Shown here piece by piece: positions 1 to 9,145 of a DNA stretch of 64,000 bases; position 1 is the first letter of the stretch, and the number at the start of each line of letters is the position of its first letter. This DNA comes from an uncultured Porphyromonadaceae bacterium (GTDB lineage: Bacteria; Bacteroidota; Bacteroidia; Bacteroidales; Coprobacteraceae), in the NCBI GenBank assembly GCA_900545915.1, contig URAV01000006.1, positions 47,369 through 111,368 on the forward strand, read 5' to 3'. The position numbers and the translations under genes were made by a program. The notes under the pieces are model-generated. The model made no database searches. It saw nothing but the letters and a program-made list of their open reading frames with translations, and was not told the origin of the DNA.

Positions 1-580
1 GAATTGGATGGATCCGGAAATTACACCATTAGTTCCTGTCTTAAAATCCTATTGGCTGATGATCCATGTGGCTGTAATTACGGCAAGTTACGGTTTTTTC
101 GGTATGAGTTTTTTGATCGGGGTGTTGACGATGTTTTTTATTGTACGGAATAATAAGCAGGCAGAAATAAGAAAACTGCGCATTATTAACGAAATGTCAT
201 TACATATCGGTGTTTGTTTACTTGTTGCAGGTACGTTTTTAGGTGCGATCTGGGCAAACGAATCGTGGGGGCGCTATTGGGGATGGGATCCTAAAGAGAC
301 ATGGGCTTTAATAACACTTGTCGTGTATGCGATGATTATCCATGCCCGTTTTGTGCCGAAGTTGCGTAGCGATTATGCATTCAGCGTGATGTCTGTCTAT
401 GGTTTGTTGTCGGTGTTGATGACCTATTTCGGAGTCAATTATTATCTTACAGGATTGCATTCATACGGAAGTGGCGACGTACCGCCGGCTGTGGATATTA
501 TCGGATTGGTTTATTTGGGAATAACAATTTTAGCCGTTATTGCTGCGAGAAAGAGAATTCCGGACTCTTTATCAGACTGA
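1..580 (+). CDS. ccsA: Cytochrome c biogenesis protein, CcsA/ResC family (5' end outside window)
   Basis: C-terminal part of a haem-handling integral membrane protein of cytochrome c maturation system II, which exports haem and attaches it to apocytochromes on the periplasmic side. The tryptophan-rich WWD signature is visible (WGRYWGWDPKETW, about residues 88-100 counted from the Met at position 8), with several hydrophobic segments before and after it. The frame is open to the left edge, and the Met at 8 lies inside the family's conserved sequence, so the gene starts upstream. Bacteroidales often carry a long ResB-CcsA fusion; only the CcsA end is seen here. It converges on the EamA gene with a 9-nt overlap of the 3' ends. 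Confidence 0.9.
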   Translation, partial: NWMDPEITPLVPVLKSYWLMIHVAVITASYGFFGMSFLIGVLTMFFIVRNNKQAEIRKLRIINEMSLHIGVCLLVAGTFLGAIWANESWGRYWGWDPKETWALITLVVYAMIIHARFVPKLRSDYAFSVMSVYGLLSVLMTYFGVNYYLTGLHSYGSGDVPPAVDIIGLVYLGITILAVIAARKRIPDSLSD

Positions 581-1519
581 TTCTTTTTCTTTCTCTTTCT
601 GTAATTTTTCTGCATCCATCTGGGCTTTCGATTTACTTTGGGTCACGACATATACGCCGACGAATACCAATGTGATAGCAATAGCTTTAACAACAGTAAA
701 TGTATCCATACCTACTATTACGGCAATTAGTGAAGCTACGATAGGTTGTACGTAATTGTACATGCTGATGACCGTCGGTCGTAGAGTCTTTTGTGCGATA
801 GGAATAAACATGTACGAAAAAAATGTTGCGGCCAAGACGACAAATGCGATTTCAGAATAAAGAGAAACAGGTAGCTCTTCGTATCGTATTGTCGCGATAT
901 CATGGTAAGAGAACGGTATATAACACATACTGGCATACATAAACATCCATTTCATCAAGGTTACCGGTGTGTAACGACTGATAAGATCTTTGAAAAGGAC
1001 AAAATAGGTAGCGACAGATGCTTGTGCAAACAGACAGAGCAGATCTCCCGCTATTTTGTTTTCTCCCGAAGATACGTTCGTACTTTGTCCGCTCATTATT
1101 AGCATAAGAGCTCCGACAGCACCCAGAAATATACCGGATACTTTTTTATTGGTAATCGGTTCTTTCAAATAGAAAGCCGCAATGATCATGGTAATGATCG
1201 GAGCTGTTGTCGACACGATAGAGGCATCGATGGGAGAGGTCATGGAAAGTCCGAAAATGAATACTCCCTGATTAAATACGATTCCGCATAAGGCAGCAAA
1301 AAATAACATGGCCAGATCTTTAGGCGGGACATTTTCTCTTTTCGTAAAAAGGGAGACCAACCAAAATGCTGCAGCAGCTCCTACCATACGGAATGTCGTG
1401 AGTGCGAAAGGAGAGATGTCTCCACTGTTCAAAACTGTTTTGGAAATAGGAGAATTGAGTCCCCAGATAATATTAGCCGTGAGTATTGCTATATGTCCTT
1501 GGTATTTGCTTACTGACAT
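572..1519 (-). CDS. EamA/DMT-family transporter
   Basis: 315-residue integral membrane protein of the drug/metabolite transporter superfamily. About ten hydrophobic helices are arranged as two EamA repeats (roughly residues 8-145 and 158-293), starting with the typical IIWGLNSPISK-type first helix and followed by a short charged cytoplasmic tail (KLQKEKEKES). Members export amino acids, metabolites or drugs; the substrate cannot be read from sequence. It is transcribed alone from a -7 box just upstream, and its 3' end overlaps the cytochrome biogenesis gene by 9 nt. Confidence 0.88.
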   Translation of the reverse strand: MSVSKYQGHIAILTANIIWGLNSPISKTVLNSGDISPFALTTFRMVGAAAAFWLVSLFTKRENVPPKDLAMLFFAALCGIVFNQGVFIFGLSMTSPIDASIVSTTAPIITMIIAAFYLKEPITNKKVSGIFLGAVGALMLIMSGQSTNVSSGENKIAGDLLCLFAQASVATYFVLFKDLISRYTPVTLMKWMFMYASMCYIPFSYHDIATIRYEELPVSLYSEIAFVVLAATFFSYMFIPIAQKTLRPTVISMYNYVQPIVASLIAVIVGMDTFTVVKAIAITLVFVGVYVVTQSKSKAQMDAEKLQKEKEKESV

Positions 1520-1539
1520 ATCCGTATTTTTTGATCGTG

Positions 1540-1547
1540 CAAAAGTA
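1540..1547 (-). promoter_or_regulatory. Bacteroidetes -7 box for the EamA gene
   Basis: On the minus strand this reads TACTTTTG, matching TAnnTTTG, about 21 nt before the ATG at 1519. A -33 TTG is not clear. Confidence 0.5.
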
Positions 1548-1654
1548 GATTTTGTCTTTGATAAATAGACGATTTTTATTATCCCTTAACATTATTGAAT
1601 GAATTGAAACATTGAGTCGAACTTATATATTATCGAAGGATTTATATAGGTTCT

Positions 1655-1700
1655 AAAAATATAATGGCCTCAAGATTGTTCCGGAGGCCATTATATTTTT
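1655..1700 (-). terminator. Rho-independent terminator after rubredoxin
   Basis: Perfect 17-bp inverted repeat (1655-1671 with 1684-1700) around a 12-nt loop, with A/T tracts at both outer ends, so it can work in either direction. It lies just 3' of the rubredoxin stop codon. Confidence 0.9.
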
Positions 1701-1705
1701 AGATT

Positions 1706-1867
1706 TTATTCTTCTACGGGTTCAAAATCTTCTTTTCCGACACCGCAAACCGGGCATACCCAATCATCGGGTAATTCTTCAAAAGGAATTCCGGGTTCTA
1801 TTCCGCCATCCGGGTCTCCTAATTCCGGATCATAGATCCAATCGCATACGACACATCTGTACTTCAT
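1706..1867 (-). CDS. Rubredoxin
   Basis: 53-residue iron-sulfur electron carrier. The two CxxC knuckles that bind the single iron are both present: CVVC (residues 5-8) and CPVC (38-41), with the usual aromatic residues around them (DWIYDP, DDWVCP). The length is standard for the family. In anaerobes rubredoxin passes electrons to rubrerythrin, superoxide reductase or flavodiiron proteins in oxygen and peroxide defence; no partner is adjacent here. It is a single-gene unit with a strong terminator directly behind it. Confidence 0.96.
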   Translation of the reverse strand: MKYRCVVCDWIYDPELGDPDGGIEPGIPFEELPDDWVCPVCGVGKEDFEPVEE

Positions 1868-1923
1868 ACTTTTTGATTTTTGTTATGGTTAGTATAATAA
1901 ACAAGTAAAGCTTTGAAAAGTTG

Positions 1924-2649
1924 TCAAGATTTTCCGGTTATAGATCGTTGGTTGATCATTGCCTGAAAATTACTTTTGTATGAGTCGGAAATCGGAATAT
2001 ATTGTTTCCCGAAAATGATCCGATTTCGCTCGATAACCTTGATTTTGTCTGCTTGTACGATAAAAGATCGATGTACACGAATGAAGCGATCCGAAGGGAG
2101 AACATCTTCCAGTGATTTTAAACTCATTAAAGAGAGAATAGGGTGAGGTTCGTTCTCGACATAGATTTTTACATAGTCCTTGAGACCCTCCACGTATAAA
2201 ATTTTATCTAATTCTATTTGTACCAGCTTATAGTCTGTTTTAATGAATATCGATTTTAATTCTTCTTTTTTCCGAGCGGTGTTATCCGTAAGTTCATACC
2301 ATTGACAAGCTTTTTCACAAGCATTCAGAAAATCAGGGTAAGCAATAGGTTTTAAAAGATAATCCAGAGCATTTACCCGGTAACTGTCTACGGCATATTG
2401 TTCGAAAGCTGTGGTAAAAATAATCCGGCATCTGTCTCCGATGATTTTTGAAAATTCGAGACCGTTCAATTCCGGCATTTGTATATCCAAAAAAAGCAAA
2501 TCGACCGATTTTTCCGATAAATCAGCCAACGCGGTAACGGCATTGGTACAAGATCCTTGTAGGTGTAAAAACGGAGTTTTATTGACATACGATTCTAATA
2601 GTCGTATAGCCAAAGGTTCGTCATCGATTATGTAGCAGTTCAGTATCAT
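1924..2649 (-). CDS. LytTR-family response regulator
   Basis: 241 residues: N-terminal receiver domain (about 4-118) and C-terminal LytTR DNA-binding domain (about 138-236). The receiver keeps the acidic pair D9-D10, phospho-acceptor D55 (FLDIQM) and K100 (LKPI). The LytTR part has the usual VEGLKDYVKIY and RVHRSFIV blocks. It overlaps the histidine kinase gene upstream by 4 nt and is the last gene of the efflux operon, so it probably controls that operon in response to an envelope or export signal. The partner is clear from position; the regulon is inferred. Confidence 0.93.
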   Translation of the reverse strand: MILNCYIIDDEPLAIRLLESYVNKTPFLHLQGSCTNAVTALADLSEKSVDLLFLDIQMPELNGLEFSKIIGDRCRIIFTTAFEQYAVDSYRVNALDYLLKPIAYPDFLNACEKACQWYELTDNTARKKEELKSIFIKTDYKLVQIELDKILYVEGLKDYVKIYVENEPHPILSLMSLKSLEDVLPSDRFIRVHRSFIVQADKIKVIERNRIIFGKQYIPISDSYKSNFQAMINQRSITGKS

Positions 2650-3725
2650 TCTTCTTCGGTATGGGTGAATAATATCAATGCAGAAATGTATTTGCCATCT
2701 GTCTGTTCAATGTTCAGAAGATAACGTCCCGGATAGAGCAGTTCCAATCTTTTACGTAAATTATCGAGACCTATCCCCGAACCGCTCTTATCCGTTTCGT
2801 TTTTGGGAAAATAACTGTTCTCGATTGTGCAAACGATACGCTGATCGCTGTATTCGCTTATATCGATGTGTATGAAAGATGGCTGAGAGTTGCTGACCCC
2901 ATGTTTGAAAGCATTCTCGATCAGGGAGATAAACAAAAGAGGTGCGATTAACGTTCCCGAACTTGTCGATTGGGGCAGAGAAATTTTTATTTCAGTATTG
3001 TCGGTCAGTCTCAAACGCATCAATTCTACGTAATTGCGCACAAATTCCATCTCTTTTTGGAGCGGTACGAATTCGGGGCTGTTGTCATATAATACGTATC
3101 GAAGTAATTTACTCAAATCCATAATCGCTTGTTGAGCTTTTTCCGGAGATAAAGCGATCAGAGAATAAATATTATTCAGTGTATTAAACAAAAAATGAGG
3201 ATTGAGCTGATTCCTTAAATTTCTTAATTCTGCCTCAGTACGGCTTTTTTCGAGTTCTCTGATTTCATTTTCGGATTGTATCCAGCGGTTGGTCATTTTT
3301 ATGGCGACACTCATTCCGGTTGCTAAAATTAGCGGTACTATGTCTCGGGTGAGGAAAAATACCATACCGTCAAACTTTCTTACTTGAAAGTGTTTGGGCG
3401 GATTCGGCGGCGGCATTGCTCCCGGTATATGCAGTTCGTGCCAGAGGTGCAGGCATAATGTTACGAATGCAATGAGTACGATATTTGAAAGCAGATATTC
3501 CCGTGTTTGTTTTCTGAATAAAAATTTATCGATCAGATAGCAATAGTTGAAATAAAAAATAATCATCAATGATACCGGAGCAGAGATAAATCGCAGATAA
3601 CGTTCTATGTAATCGGCGGTCGAGTTCCTTTCGAAAAAAAACAAAGGAATTCCGAATACGATACCCCATCCGAGAATATGTATAATCAATTGCAAAGATT
3701 TTTTTTTAGGTGTGTCCGGCATCAT
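2646..3725 (-). CDS. Sensor histidine kinase, LytS/YehU type
   Basis: 359 residues. Four hydrophobic helices lie in the first ~145 residues, followed by a short coiled stretch (about 150-172), the His_kinase dimerisation motif NPHFLFNTLNN with phospho-accepting H177, and a HATPase domain with an N box (LIENAFKHG) and G box (GSGIGLDNL). There is no large periplasmic sensor domain, so the signal is probably sensed in the membrane. It overlaps the regulator by 4 nt and follows the MacB-type permease by 38 nt, which suggests that the transporter and sensor work together. Confidence 0.93.
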   Translation of the reverse strand: MMPDTPKKKSLQLIIHILGWGIVFGIPLFFFERNSTADYIERYLRFISAPVSLMIIFYFNYCYLIDKFLFRKQTREYLLSNIVLIAFVTLCLHLWHELHIPGAMPPPNPPKHFQVRKFDGMVFFLTRDIVPLILATGMSVAIKMTNRWIQSENEIRELEKSRTEAELRNLRNQLNPHFLFNTLNNIYSLIALSPEKAQQAIMDLSKLLRYVLYDNSPEFVPLQKEMEFVRNYVELMRLRLTDNTEIKISLPQSTSSGTLIAPLLFISLIENAFKHGVSNSQPSFIHIDISEYSDQRIVCTIENSYFPKNETDKSGSGIGLDNLRKRLELLYPGRYLLNIEQTDGKYISALILFTHTEEE

Positions 3726-3763
3726 TTTATGATTACATTACAAATATAGTTATTTATTTGATT

Positions 3764-4984
3764 TTATTCATACCGTATGGCTTCTATCGGGTCGAGGTTA
3801 GATGCTTTTTGTGCCGGATACCATCCGAAAAATACTCCGGTTATAGTACACACGGCAAAAGAGAGCAGTACGCTCCAACCCTGTATGTATATAGGCCAGT
3901 GTGCAATATTTTTTACAGCGAAAGATGCTCCGATCCCGATTAATATTCCGATAATACCTCCTGTAATGCTGATTAGGATAGCTTCGATCAGAAACTGACT
4001 TAGAATATCGATACCTCTTGCTCCGACACTCATACGCAAACCTATTTCACGTGTACGTTCGGTAACTGATACATACATGATGTTCATGATTCCTATACCG
4101 CCTACAACTAAAGATATTCCGGCGATACATGCAAGAAGTGTCGTCATCAAATCAGTAGTAGTATTCAGCATTGTACTCAATTCCTGTTGAGACCGGATGG
4201 TAAAGTCATCGTCATCGGATTCTTTCAGCTTATGGTTTTTTCTTAAAATCGCAGTAATTTCGTCTGTTGCATTATCGGTCATGTCTTCTGTGAGGGCAGA
4301 AGCGAAGATTCCTTGCAAATAGGTAACTGCGAGTAATCGTTTCATGACAGTAGTATAAGGAGCGAGTACAACATCGTCTTGATCCATTCCCATACTATTA
4401 TATCCTTTGGATTTCAAAACACCGACTACTCTGAACGGGATTTTGTTAAAGCGGATTACTTTCCCGATCGGATCGCTTCCGTCGGGGAAAAGGTTATCGA
4501 CTATTGTTTTACCGATCACGCAGACTTTGGCAGAGCTTTGTATGTCAGCATCTGTGAACATCGTTCCGTTTTCTATGGAGAGTTGTCGTATTTCAAGATA
4601 TTCGGGACTGACTCCTGTTACGGATGAGGGATAGTTGTTTGCTCCGTTTATCAATTGACCGGAAGATGATACGTTCGGACTGACAGCCGACAAAAAATTT
4701 GTCTCATCTTGTAAAGATTTGAAATCATCCAATTTCAGAGTTTGCATGGCTGACGGATCTTGACGGACACCACCCCGCATTTCTGCACCGGGATGTATCA
4801 TGATCATGTTAGATCCCATTTCTGCAATCTGAGTTTGAATACTTTTTTTTGACCCTTGCCCTATGGCAAGCATCGTGATAACCGATGCAACGCCAATAAT
4901 GATTCCCAGCATGGTAAGAAAAGCTCGCAGTTTGTTGTTTGCAAGCGCACGCAAGGCTATTTTTAATAAATTGGTTCCGTTCAT
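3764..4984 (-). CDS. MacB-type ABC transporter permease
   Basis: 406 residues with the MacB layout: one N-terminal transmembrane helix (about 17-42), a large periplasmic MacB_PCD domain (about 43-265), then an FtsX core with three C-terminal helices (about 282-395). In this family ATP hydrolysis in the cytoplasm moves the periplasmic domain (mechanotransmission), pushing substrates from the periplasm through a TolC channel rather than moving them across the inner membrane. The ATPase is a separate gene 12 nt upstream, unlike the one-piece E. coli MacB. Substrate unknown. Confidence 0.92.
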   Translation of the reverse strand: MNGTNLLKIALRALANNKLRAFLTMLGIIIGVASVITMLAIGQGSKKSIQTQIAEMGSNMIMIHPGAEMRGGVRQDPSAMQTLKLDDFKSLQDETNFLSAVSPNVSSSGQLINGANNYPSSVTGVSPEYLEIRQLSIENGTMFTDADIQSSAKVCVIGKTIVDNLFPDGSDPIGKVIRFNKIPFRVVGVLKSKGYNSMGMDQDDVVLAPYTTVMKRLLAVTYLQGIFASALTEDMTDNATDEITAILRKNHKLKESDDDDFTIRSQQELSTMLNTTTDLMTTLLACIAGISLVVGGIGIMNIMYVSVTERTREIGLRMSVGARGIDILSQFLIEAILISITGGIIGILIGIGASFAVKNIAHWPIYIQGWSVLLSFAVCTITGVFFGWYPAQKASNLDPIEAIRYE

Positions 4985-4996
4985 TGTCTTTACGTT

Positions 4997-5743
4997 TTAT
5001 TCGTCATCTTCGGGTTTAGGCATAGCCGCTAATGCTTCTGCTGCCGACATGATATTTGTATTTATAGAGTCTTCTATGACTTTACCGTCTCGTAACCGAA
5101 TATTTCGGCTACTGTATTGTATTAAATCTGGATTGTGAGTAACGAAAATAATCGTACGTCCTTCGGCATGCAATTGCTGGAATAGTACGAGGATCTCGAA
5201 AGATGTTCTCGAATCGAGATTTCCGGTTGCTTCATCAGCAAGAATTACGGCCGGATTATTTACCAATGCACGTGCGATAGCCACACGCTGCATTTGGCCT
5301 CCGGACATCTGGTTCGATTTGTGTTCCAGACGGTTTCCCAATCCTACGTCTTGTAAAGCTTTTATCGCTCTTTTTTTTCTTTCTGCACTACTGATGTCGG
5401 GATTATACATTAGCGGGAGCTCTACATTCTCTACGGCTGTTGTCTTAGGTAAAAGATTGTAGTTTTGGAATACGAAACCGATTTTTCTGTTTCTTAATAC
5501 TGCACGTGCCGATTTGCTCATCGTACGCACGGATATGCCGTCCAGAAAATATTCACCGCTTGTCGGGGTATCGAGACAACCTAATGTATTGAGTAGTGTT
5601 GATTTACCAGATCCGGATGTCCCCATAATCGTCACGAATTCACCTTCATAAATCGTAAACGATATGCCCCGAAGAGCGTGGACGATTTCATCTCCGACTT
5701 GGAAATTTCTTCTTATATTTTGTAATTCGATTACTTTTTTCAT
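4997..5743 (-). CDS. ABC transporter ATPase, MacB/LolD type
   Basis: 248-residue nucleotide-binding subunit. Walker A GTSGSGKST is at residues 41-49, the Q-loop is FVFQNYNLLP, the ABC signature is MSGGQMQR, Walker B is VILADEATGNLD and the H-loop is IFVTHN. It pairs with the permease gene 12 nt downstream and supplies the energy for the MacAB-TolC-like exporter. A C-terminal tail of about 25 residues rich in Ala and acidic residues follows the ATPase core. Confidence 0.94.
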   Translation of the reverse strand: MKKVIELQNIRRNFQVGDEIVHALRGISFTIYEGEFVTIMGTSGSGKSTLLNTLGCLDTPTSGEYFLDGISVRTMSKSARAVLRNRKIGFVFQNYNLLPKTTAVENVELPLMYNPDISSAERKKRAIKALQDVGLGNRLEHKSNQMSGGQMQRVAIARALVNNPAVILADEATGNLDSRTSFEILVLFQQLHAEGRTIIFVTHNPDLIQYSSRNIRLRDGKVIEDSINTNIMSAAEALAAMPKPEDDE

Positions 5744-5779
5744 AATAAATAGTTATCCGTTCCTTTTATTGTCGGTGAA

Positions 5780-7003
5780 TTATTTTTTATCTTTTTTATT
5801 TCTTCCCGGAGGGCCTGGCATGAACGGATTTTGTTCTTTAGATTCTCCTGTGGAAATTTCAGGATTGGCTTGCTGTCCTATTGTTGCTTCCGTGACGATT
5901 TTCATTCCTTCCGTAACACCATCGAGAATTTCTGTGTATATATCATTCGTGATACCGACCTTTACGGGATGAGCGGTAAAGGTGTTTCCTTCGAGTGTCC
6001 ATACTTTATGTTCTGATTGACAATCGATAATTTTATTGTCAGGGTTGATCAACGGAGCTTCCGGAGTAAATCGAAGAGCTTTTGCCGGGACACTGAGTAC
6101 ATCTTTTTTGTCGAGGATATAAATCGTTACATTTGCTGTCAATCTCGGTTTCAGTTTATATTCCGGATTTTGGGCAGAAATAACTACTTCATAGGTAACG
6201 ACGGTCGATGTAGAAGAACTACTGCTACTACTTGAACTACTCTCGTCACCCAAACGTATTTGAGTAACTTTCCCTTCGAACGTATCGTTAGGATATGCAT
6301 CTACAGTGAAACTTACCCGTTGACCTTCTTCAACACCGCCTATATCTGCTTCATCGACATCTGCAACTACTTGCATTTGAGTCAAATCTGCAGCGATTGT
6401 GAAAAGGGTAGGTGTTTCGAATCCGGCGGCTACGGTTTGACCTTCTTCAACATCACGACTTATCACGACACCATCGATAGGTGATGTGATAGTTGCATAG
6501 GCAAGATTCCGTTTTGCTTTTGCCAGCTCTGCTTTTTGGCTTTGATAAGTACTTTTTGCTTTTTCATAATTATAGACAGCCTCTTCATATTCGGTATCGC
6601 TGATCAGATTTTTGTCATACAAAGTTTTGCTGCGGGCATACTTCTTCTGTTGATATTCATATTCAGCTTTACTTCCGTCATAAGCCGCTTGTTTAGAATC
6701 GAGTTCGCTTTGCAAAGTAACTTTGTCCATTTCGGCAATTAGTTGTCCTTTGGTTACTATTGAGTTATAGTCTGCATATAACTTATCGATGATTCCGGAT
6801 ACTTGAGTGCCGACTTCTACCTTGGTAACAGGTTCTATACTTCCCGTTGCTGTTACCGAGTTCGATATGTCTCGTTTTGTTATAATTGCCGTGTCGAATG
6901 CTATTTCATTCTTTTTGGATGGGTTACTTAACATCCATATAACTATTCCTATGATTGCTATGATTATGACAATAAGGACGGTTTTCTTTTTTGTTATTTT
7001 CAT
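5780..7003 (-). CDS. MacA-like periplasmic adaptor (HlyD/RND MFP family)
   Basis: 407 residues. An N-terminal transmembrane anchor (about 6-26) is followed by a lipoyl half-motif, a long alpha-hairpin (about 90-165) expected to dock on TolC, the second lipoyl half (ITSPIDGVVI), and beta-barrel and membrane-proximal domains. It bridges the MacB-like permease and TolC. An unusual run of about ten serines (near residues 252-263) breaks the beta-barrel domain. The C-terminal tail is rich in Pro and Lys. It lies between the TolC gene (35 nt upstream) and the ATPase (36 nt downstream). Confidence 0.92.
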   Translation of the reverse strand: MKITKKKTVLIVIIIAIIGIVIWMLSNPSKKNEIAFDTAIITKRDISNSVTATGSIEPVTKVEVGTQVSGIIDKLYADYNSIVTKGQLIAEMDKVTLQSELDSKQAAYDGSKAEYEYQQKKYARSKTLYDKNLISDTEYEEAVYNYEKAKSTYQSQKAELAKAKRNLAYATITSPIDGVVISRDVEEGQTVAAGFETPTLFTIAADLTQMQVVADVDEADIGGVEEGQRVSFTVDAYPNDTFEGKVTQIRLGDESSSSSSSSSSTSTVVTYEVVISAQNPEYKLKPRLTANVTIYILDKKDVLSVPAKALRFTPEAPLINPDNKIIDCQSEHKVWTLEGNTFTAHPVKVGITNDIYTEILDGVTEGMKIVTEATIGQQANPEISTGESKEQNPFMPGPPGRNKKDKK

Positions 7004-7038
7004 TGTATATGTCTATTTAATTTTTTATTCGTTTTTAT

Positions 7039-8397
7039 TTAAAGAGTTATTTCTTTGCCTTGATAGAATCTTAATAACTGAGCATTTAGAATAGCCATAT
7101 ATTTGGCTTGTAACATTTCTTGCTGTGCTGAAAGAAAATTATTTTTTTCAGTGAGTAATTCTACCGTATTCTTCATTCCTAAATTGAATTGTTCTTGTGC
7201 CAGATTATAACTGGTTTTTGATGCTTTTACTTGTTCTATGGCGGCTGCATATTGGGCTTGAGATGAAGTTGCGTCCAAATAAATATCTTCTATTATTTTT
7301 TGAAGTTCTTTTTGGGCATTGAGATATTCCAACTCAGCTTCAGAAATTTGCAGTTTAGCTTTTTCTACCGCCGATTTATTTTCTCTGTTACTGAAGATCG
7401 GTACGCTGAGAGTGAGCCCGATGCTTTCGTTCAGTTTATTTTTCATTTGTTGTCCGAAATTTGAGTCATTGCCTGAAATGTGACCTGTACCGACACTTGC
7501 TGACAAATCTAAAGTGGGATAGTATCCGGCTTTGGCATTTTTATGTTCCAGTTTGGCTATGTCGATTCCGAGTTTTCCGCTTTGTATGCTGGGAATAAAA
7601 TTTAAAGCTGATTGGTAGACTTCCTCTTTTCCGGGTAATGGTGTCAAGACATCATGTGCTTCGAGAGTCGGAGTAGAAATACTCAGAGTTTCTGTCATAT
7701 CCATTTCCAAAAGTTGTTTTAACGTCTGTATGTTACTTTCCAGAGTCGTTTGTGAAAGTACGAGTTGGTATTTATCCGAGCTGTATTGTGATTCTAATTG
7801 GGCATAGTCGCTTTGAGAAATAGAACCGGCTTCCAACAGAGCTTTTCCTCGTTCACATTGTAGTTTTGAAAGAGCTACGGTTTCTTCGTTGATTTTTACA
7901 GATTCTTGTGCGTATAATATTTGTAAAAAACTTTCGGTAATAGAAGTCTCGATATTGTCGATTTCTTCTTCTACCGAGTATTGTTGTACTTGTTCTTGTA
8001 GTTTGGAAGATTTGATGTTGTTTCGCAATTTTCCCCCGTTATATAAAGTCATCGATGATCGAAGAGAATAGTTTCCGGTGTATGAGTTTTTACTGCTGCC
8101 CTTACTGCCGGTAACTACGTAATTGTCTAAACTGTTACCTTCGGGAAAGGGGGTATTTATATACTGTTGAGTTGACCCGAATGAGAGAGACGGGAACAAT
8201 TTGGCTCGGGCAGATTTACTATCTACCTGGCTGCTTTCCAATGCAATTTTACTTTTTTTGAGTTGAATGTTTTGTGTCAGTGCATAGTCTATGCAGTTTT
8301 TTAAAGTCCACTCTTGAGGTTTTTCTTGAGCAGATAATAACCGTAGTCCTCCTGTACAGAAACAAAACACGAAAATTCCGATACGATAATAATTCAT
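7039..8397 (-). CDS. TolC-family outer membrane efflux protein
   Basis: 452 residues with a Sec signal peptide ending near SAQE (about 23-25), then the two OEP repeats typical of TolC: long alpha-helical hairpins rich in Gln, Ala and Leu, and short beta segments (STQQY, SGNYSLRSSMTLYNGG). A trimer should form an outer-membrane beta-barrel with a periplasmic tunnel. It is the first gene of the operon tolC-macA-ATPase-permease-kinase-regulator and has a clear -7 box upstream. Confidence 0.92.
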   Translation of the reverse strand: MNYYRIGIFVFCFCTGGLRLLSAQEKPQEWTLKNCIDYALTQNIQLKKSKIALESSQVDSKSARAKLFPSLSFGSTQQYINTPFPEGNSLDNYVVTGSKGSSKNSYTGNYSLRSSMTLYNGGKLRNNIKSSKLQEQVQQYSVEEEIDNIETSITESFLQILYAQESVKINEETVALSKLQCERGKALLEAGSISQSDYAQLESQYSSDKYQLVLSQTTLESNIQTLKQLLEMDMTETLSISTPTLEAHDVLTPLPGKEEVYQSALNFIPSIQSGKLGIDIAKLEHKNAKAGYYPTLDLSASVGTGHISGNDSNFGQQMKNKLNESIGLTLSVPIFSNRENKSAVEKAKLQISEAELEYLNAQKELQKIIEDIYLDATSSQAQYAAAIEQVKASKTSYNLAQEQFNLGMKNTVELLTEKNNFLSAQQEMLQAKYMAILNAQLLRFYQGKEITL

Positions 8398-8420
8398 AAG
8401 TCTTTCTTTTTGTGTTTATA

Positions 8421-8428
8421 CAAAGTTA
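8421..8428 (-). promoter_or_regulatory. Bacteroidetes -7 box for the TolC/MacAB operon
   Basis: Minus strand TAACTTTG, matching TAnnTTTG, 24 nt before the tolC ATG. It lies in the 196-nt divergent region shared with the ECF sigma gene. Confidence 0.55.
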
Positions 8429-8593
8429 AATATGGCTGTTTTCTCAGCCAATCGAAATATAAAAAGAGTAGCTTTTCACCGACAGATCTTCTTTTTTTAC
8501 AGATAAAACAAAAAATTGAAGTAAATAGGTTTAACTTTATCGATAAATAGGCATCCAATAGATAGAATTAATTAAAAATTTAGACTTTGTTTT

Positions 8594-9145
8594 ATGGTTG
8601 GAGATACGGAGCAGGATATAATAATGAAGTTGCGTGACCCGAAAATGCGTAATACAGGGTTTGAACAACTGGTTGTGATGTATCGTGAGTCTCTGTATTG
8701 GCATATACGACGTTTGGTCGTATCGAATGAGGATGCGGAAGATATTTTGCAGGAATCGTTGATAAAGGCTTATCGGTCTTTGGATGAATTTAGAGGAGAA
8801 AGCCGTTTATTTACTTGGCTTTATCGGATTGCGACAAATGAAAGTTTGCAATTTTTACGGCGTAAAAAGTTATCCTTTACACCATATGAAGAGGTTAGTG
8901 ACATGTTGATACAAACGCTTTATACCGAAAATAATGCAGATGCGGATGAATTGTTATTGAGATTTCAAGAGGCGATTTTGCGTTTGCCTGAAAAGCAGCG
9001 GATTGTATTTAATTTGAGATATTATGATGAATTGAGCTATGAGGAGATAAGTCGTATTACAGGGCAATCGGTGGCAACATTGAAAACCGGTTACCATTAT
9101 GCTGTGGAAAAGGTAAAAAAATATATGGTAAATAATCAGATATGA
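8594..9145 (+). CDS. ECF-type RNA polymerase sigma factor
   Basis: 183 residues with a region 2 core (about 25-90: ESLYWHIRRLVVSNEDAEDILQ region, then FTWLYRIATNE) and a region 4 helix-turn-helix (about 128-178: LPEKQRIVFNLRYY, YEEISRITGQ). It directs RNA polymerase to a small set of promoters, usually for envelope stress. The stop codon overlaps the next gene by 4 nt, the usual arrangement for a sigma factor and its anti-sigma partner. The group cannot be assigned from sequence alone. Confidence 0.92.
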   Translation: MVGDTEQDIIMKLRDPKMRNTGFEQLVVMYRESLYWHIRRLVVSNEDAEDILQESLIKAYRSLDEFRGESRLFTWLYRIATNESLQFLRRKKLSFTPYEEVSDMLIQTLYTENNADADELLLRFQEAILRLPEKQRIVFNLRYYDELSYEEISRITGQSVATLKTGYHYAVEKVKKYMVNNQI

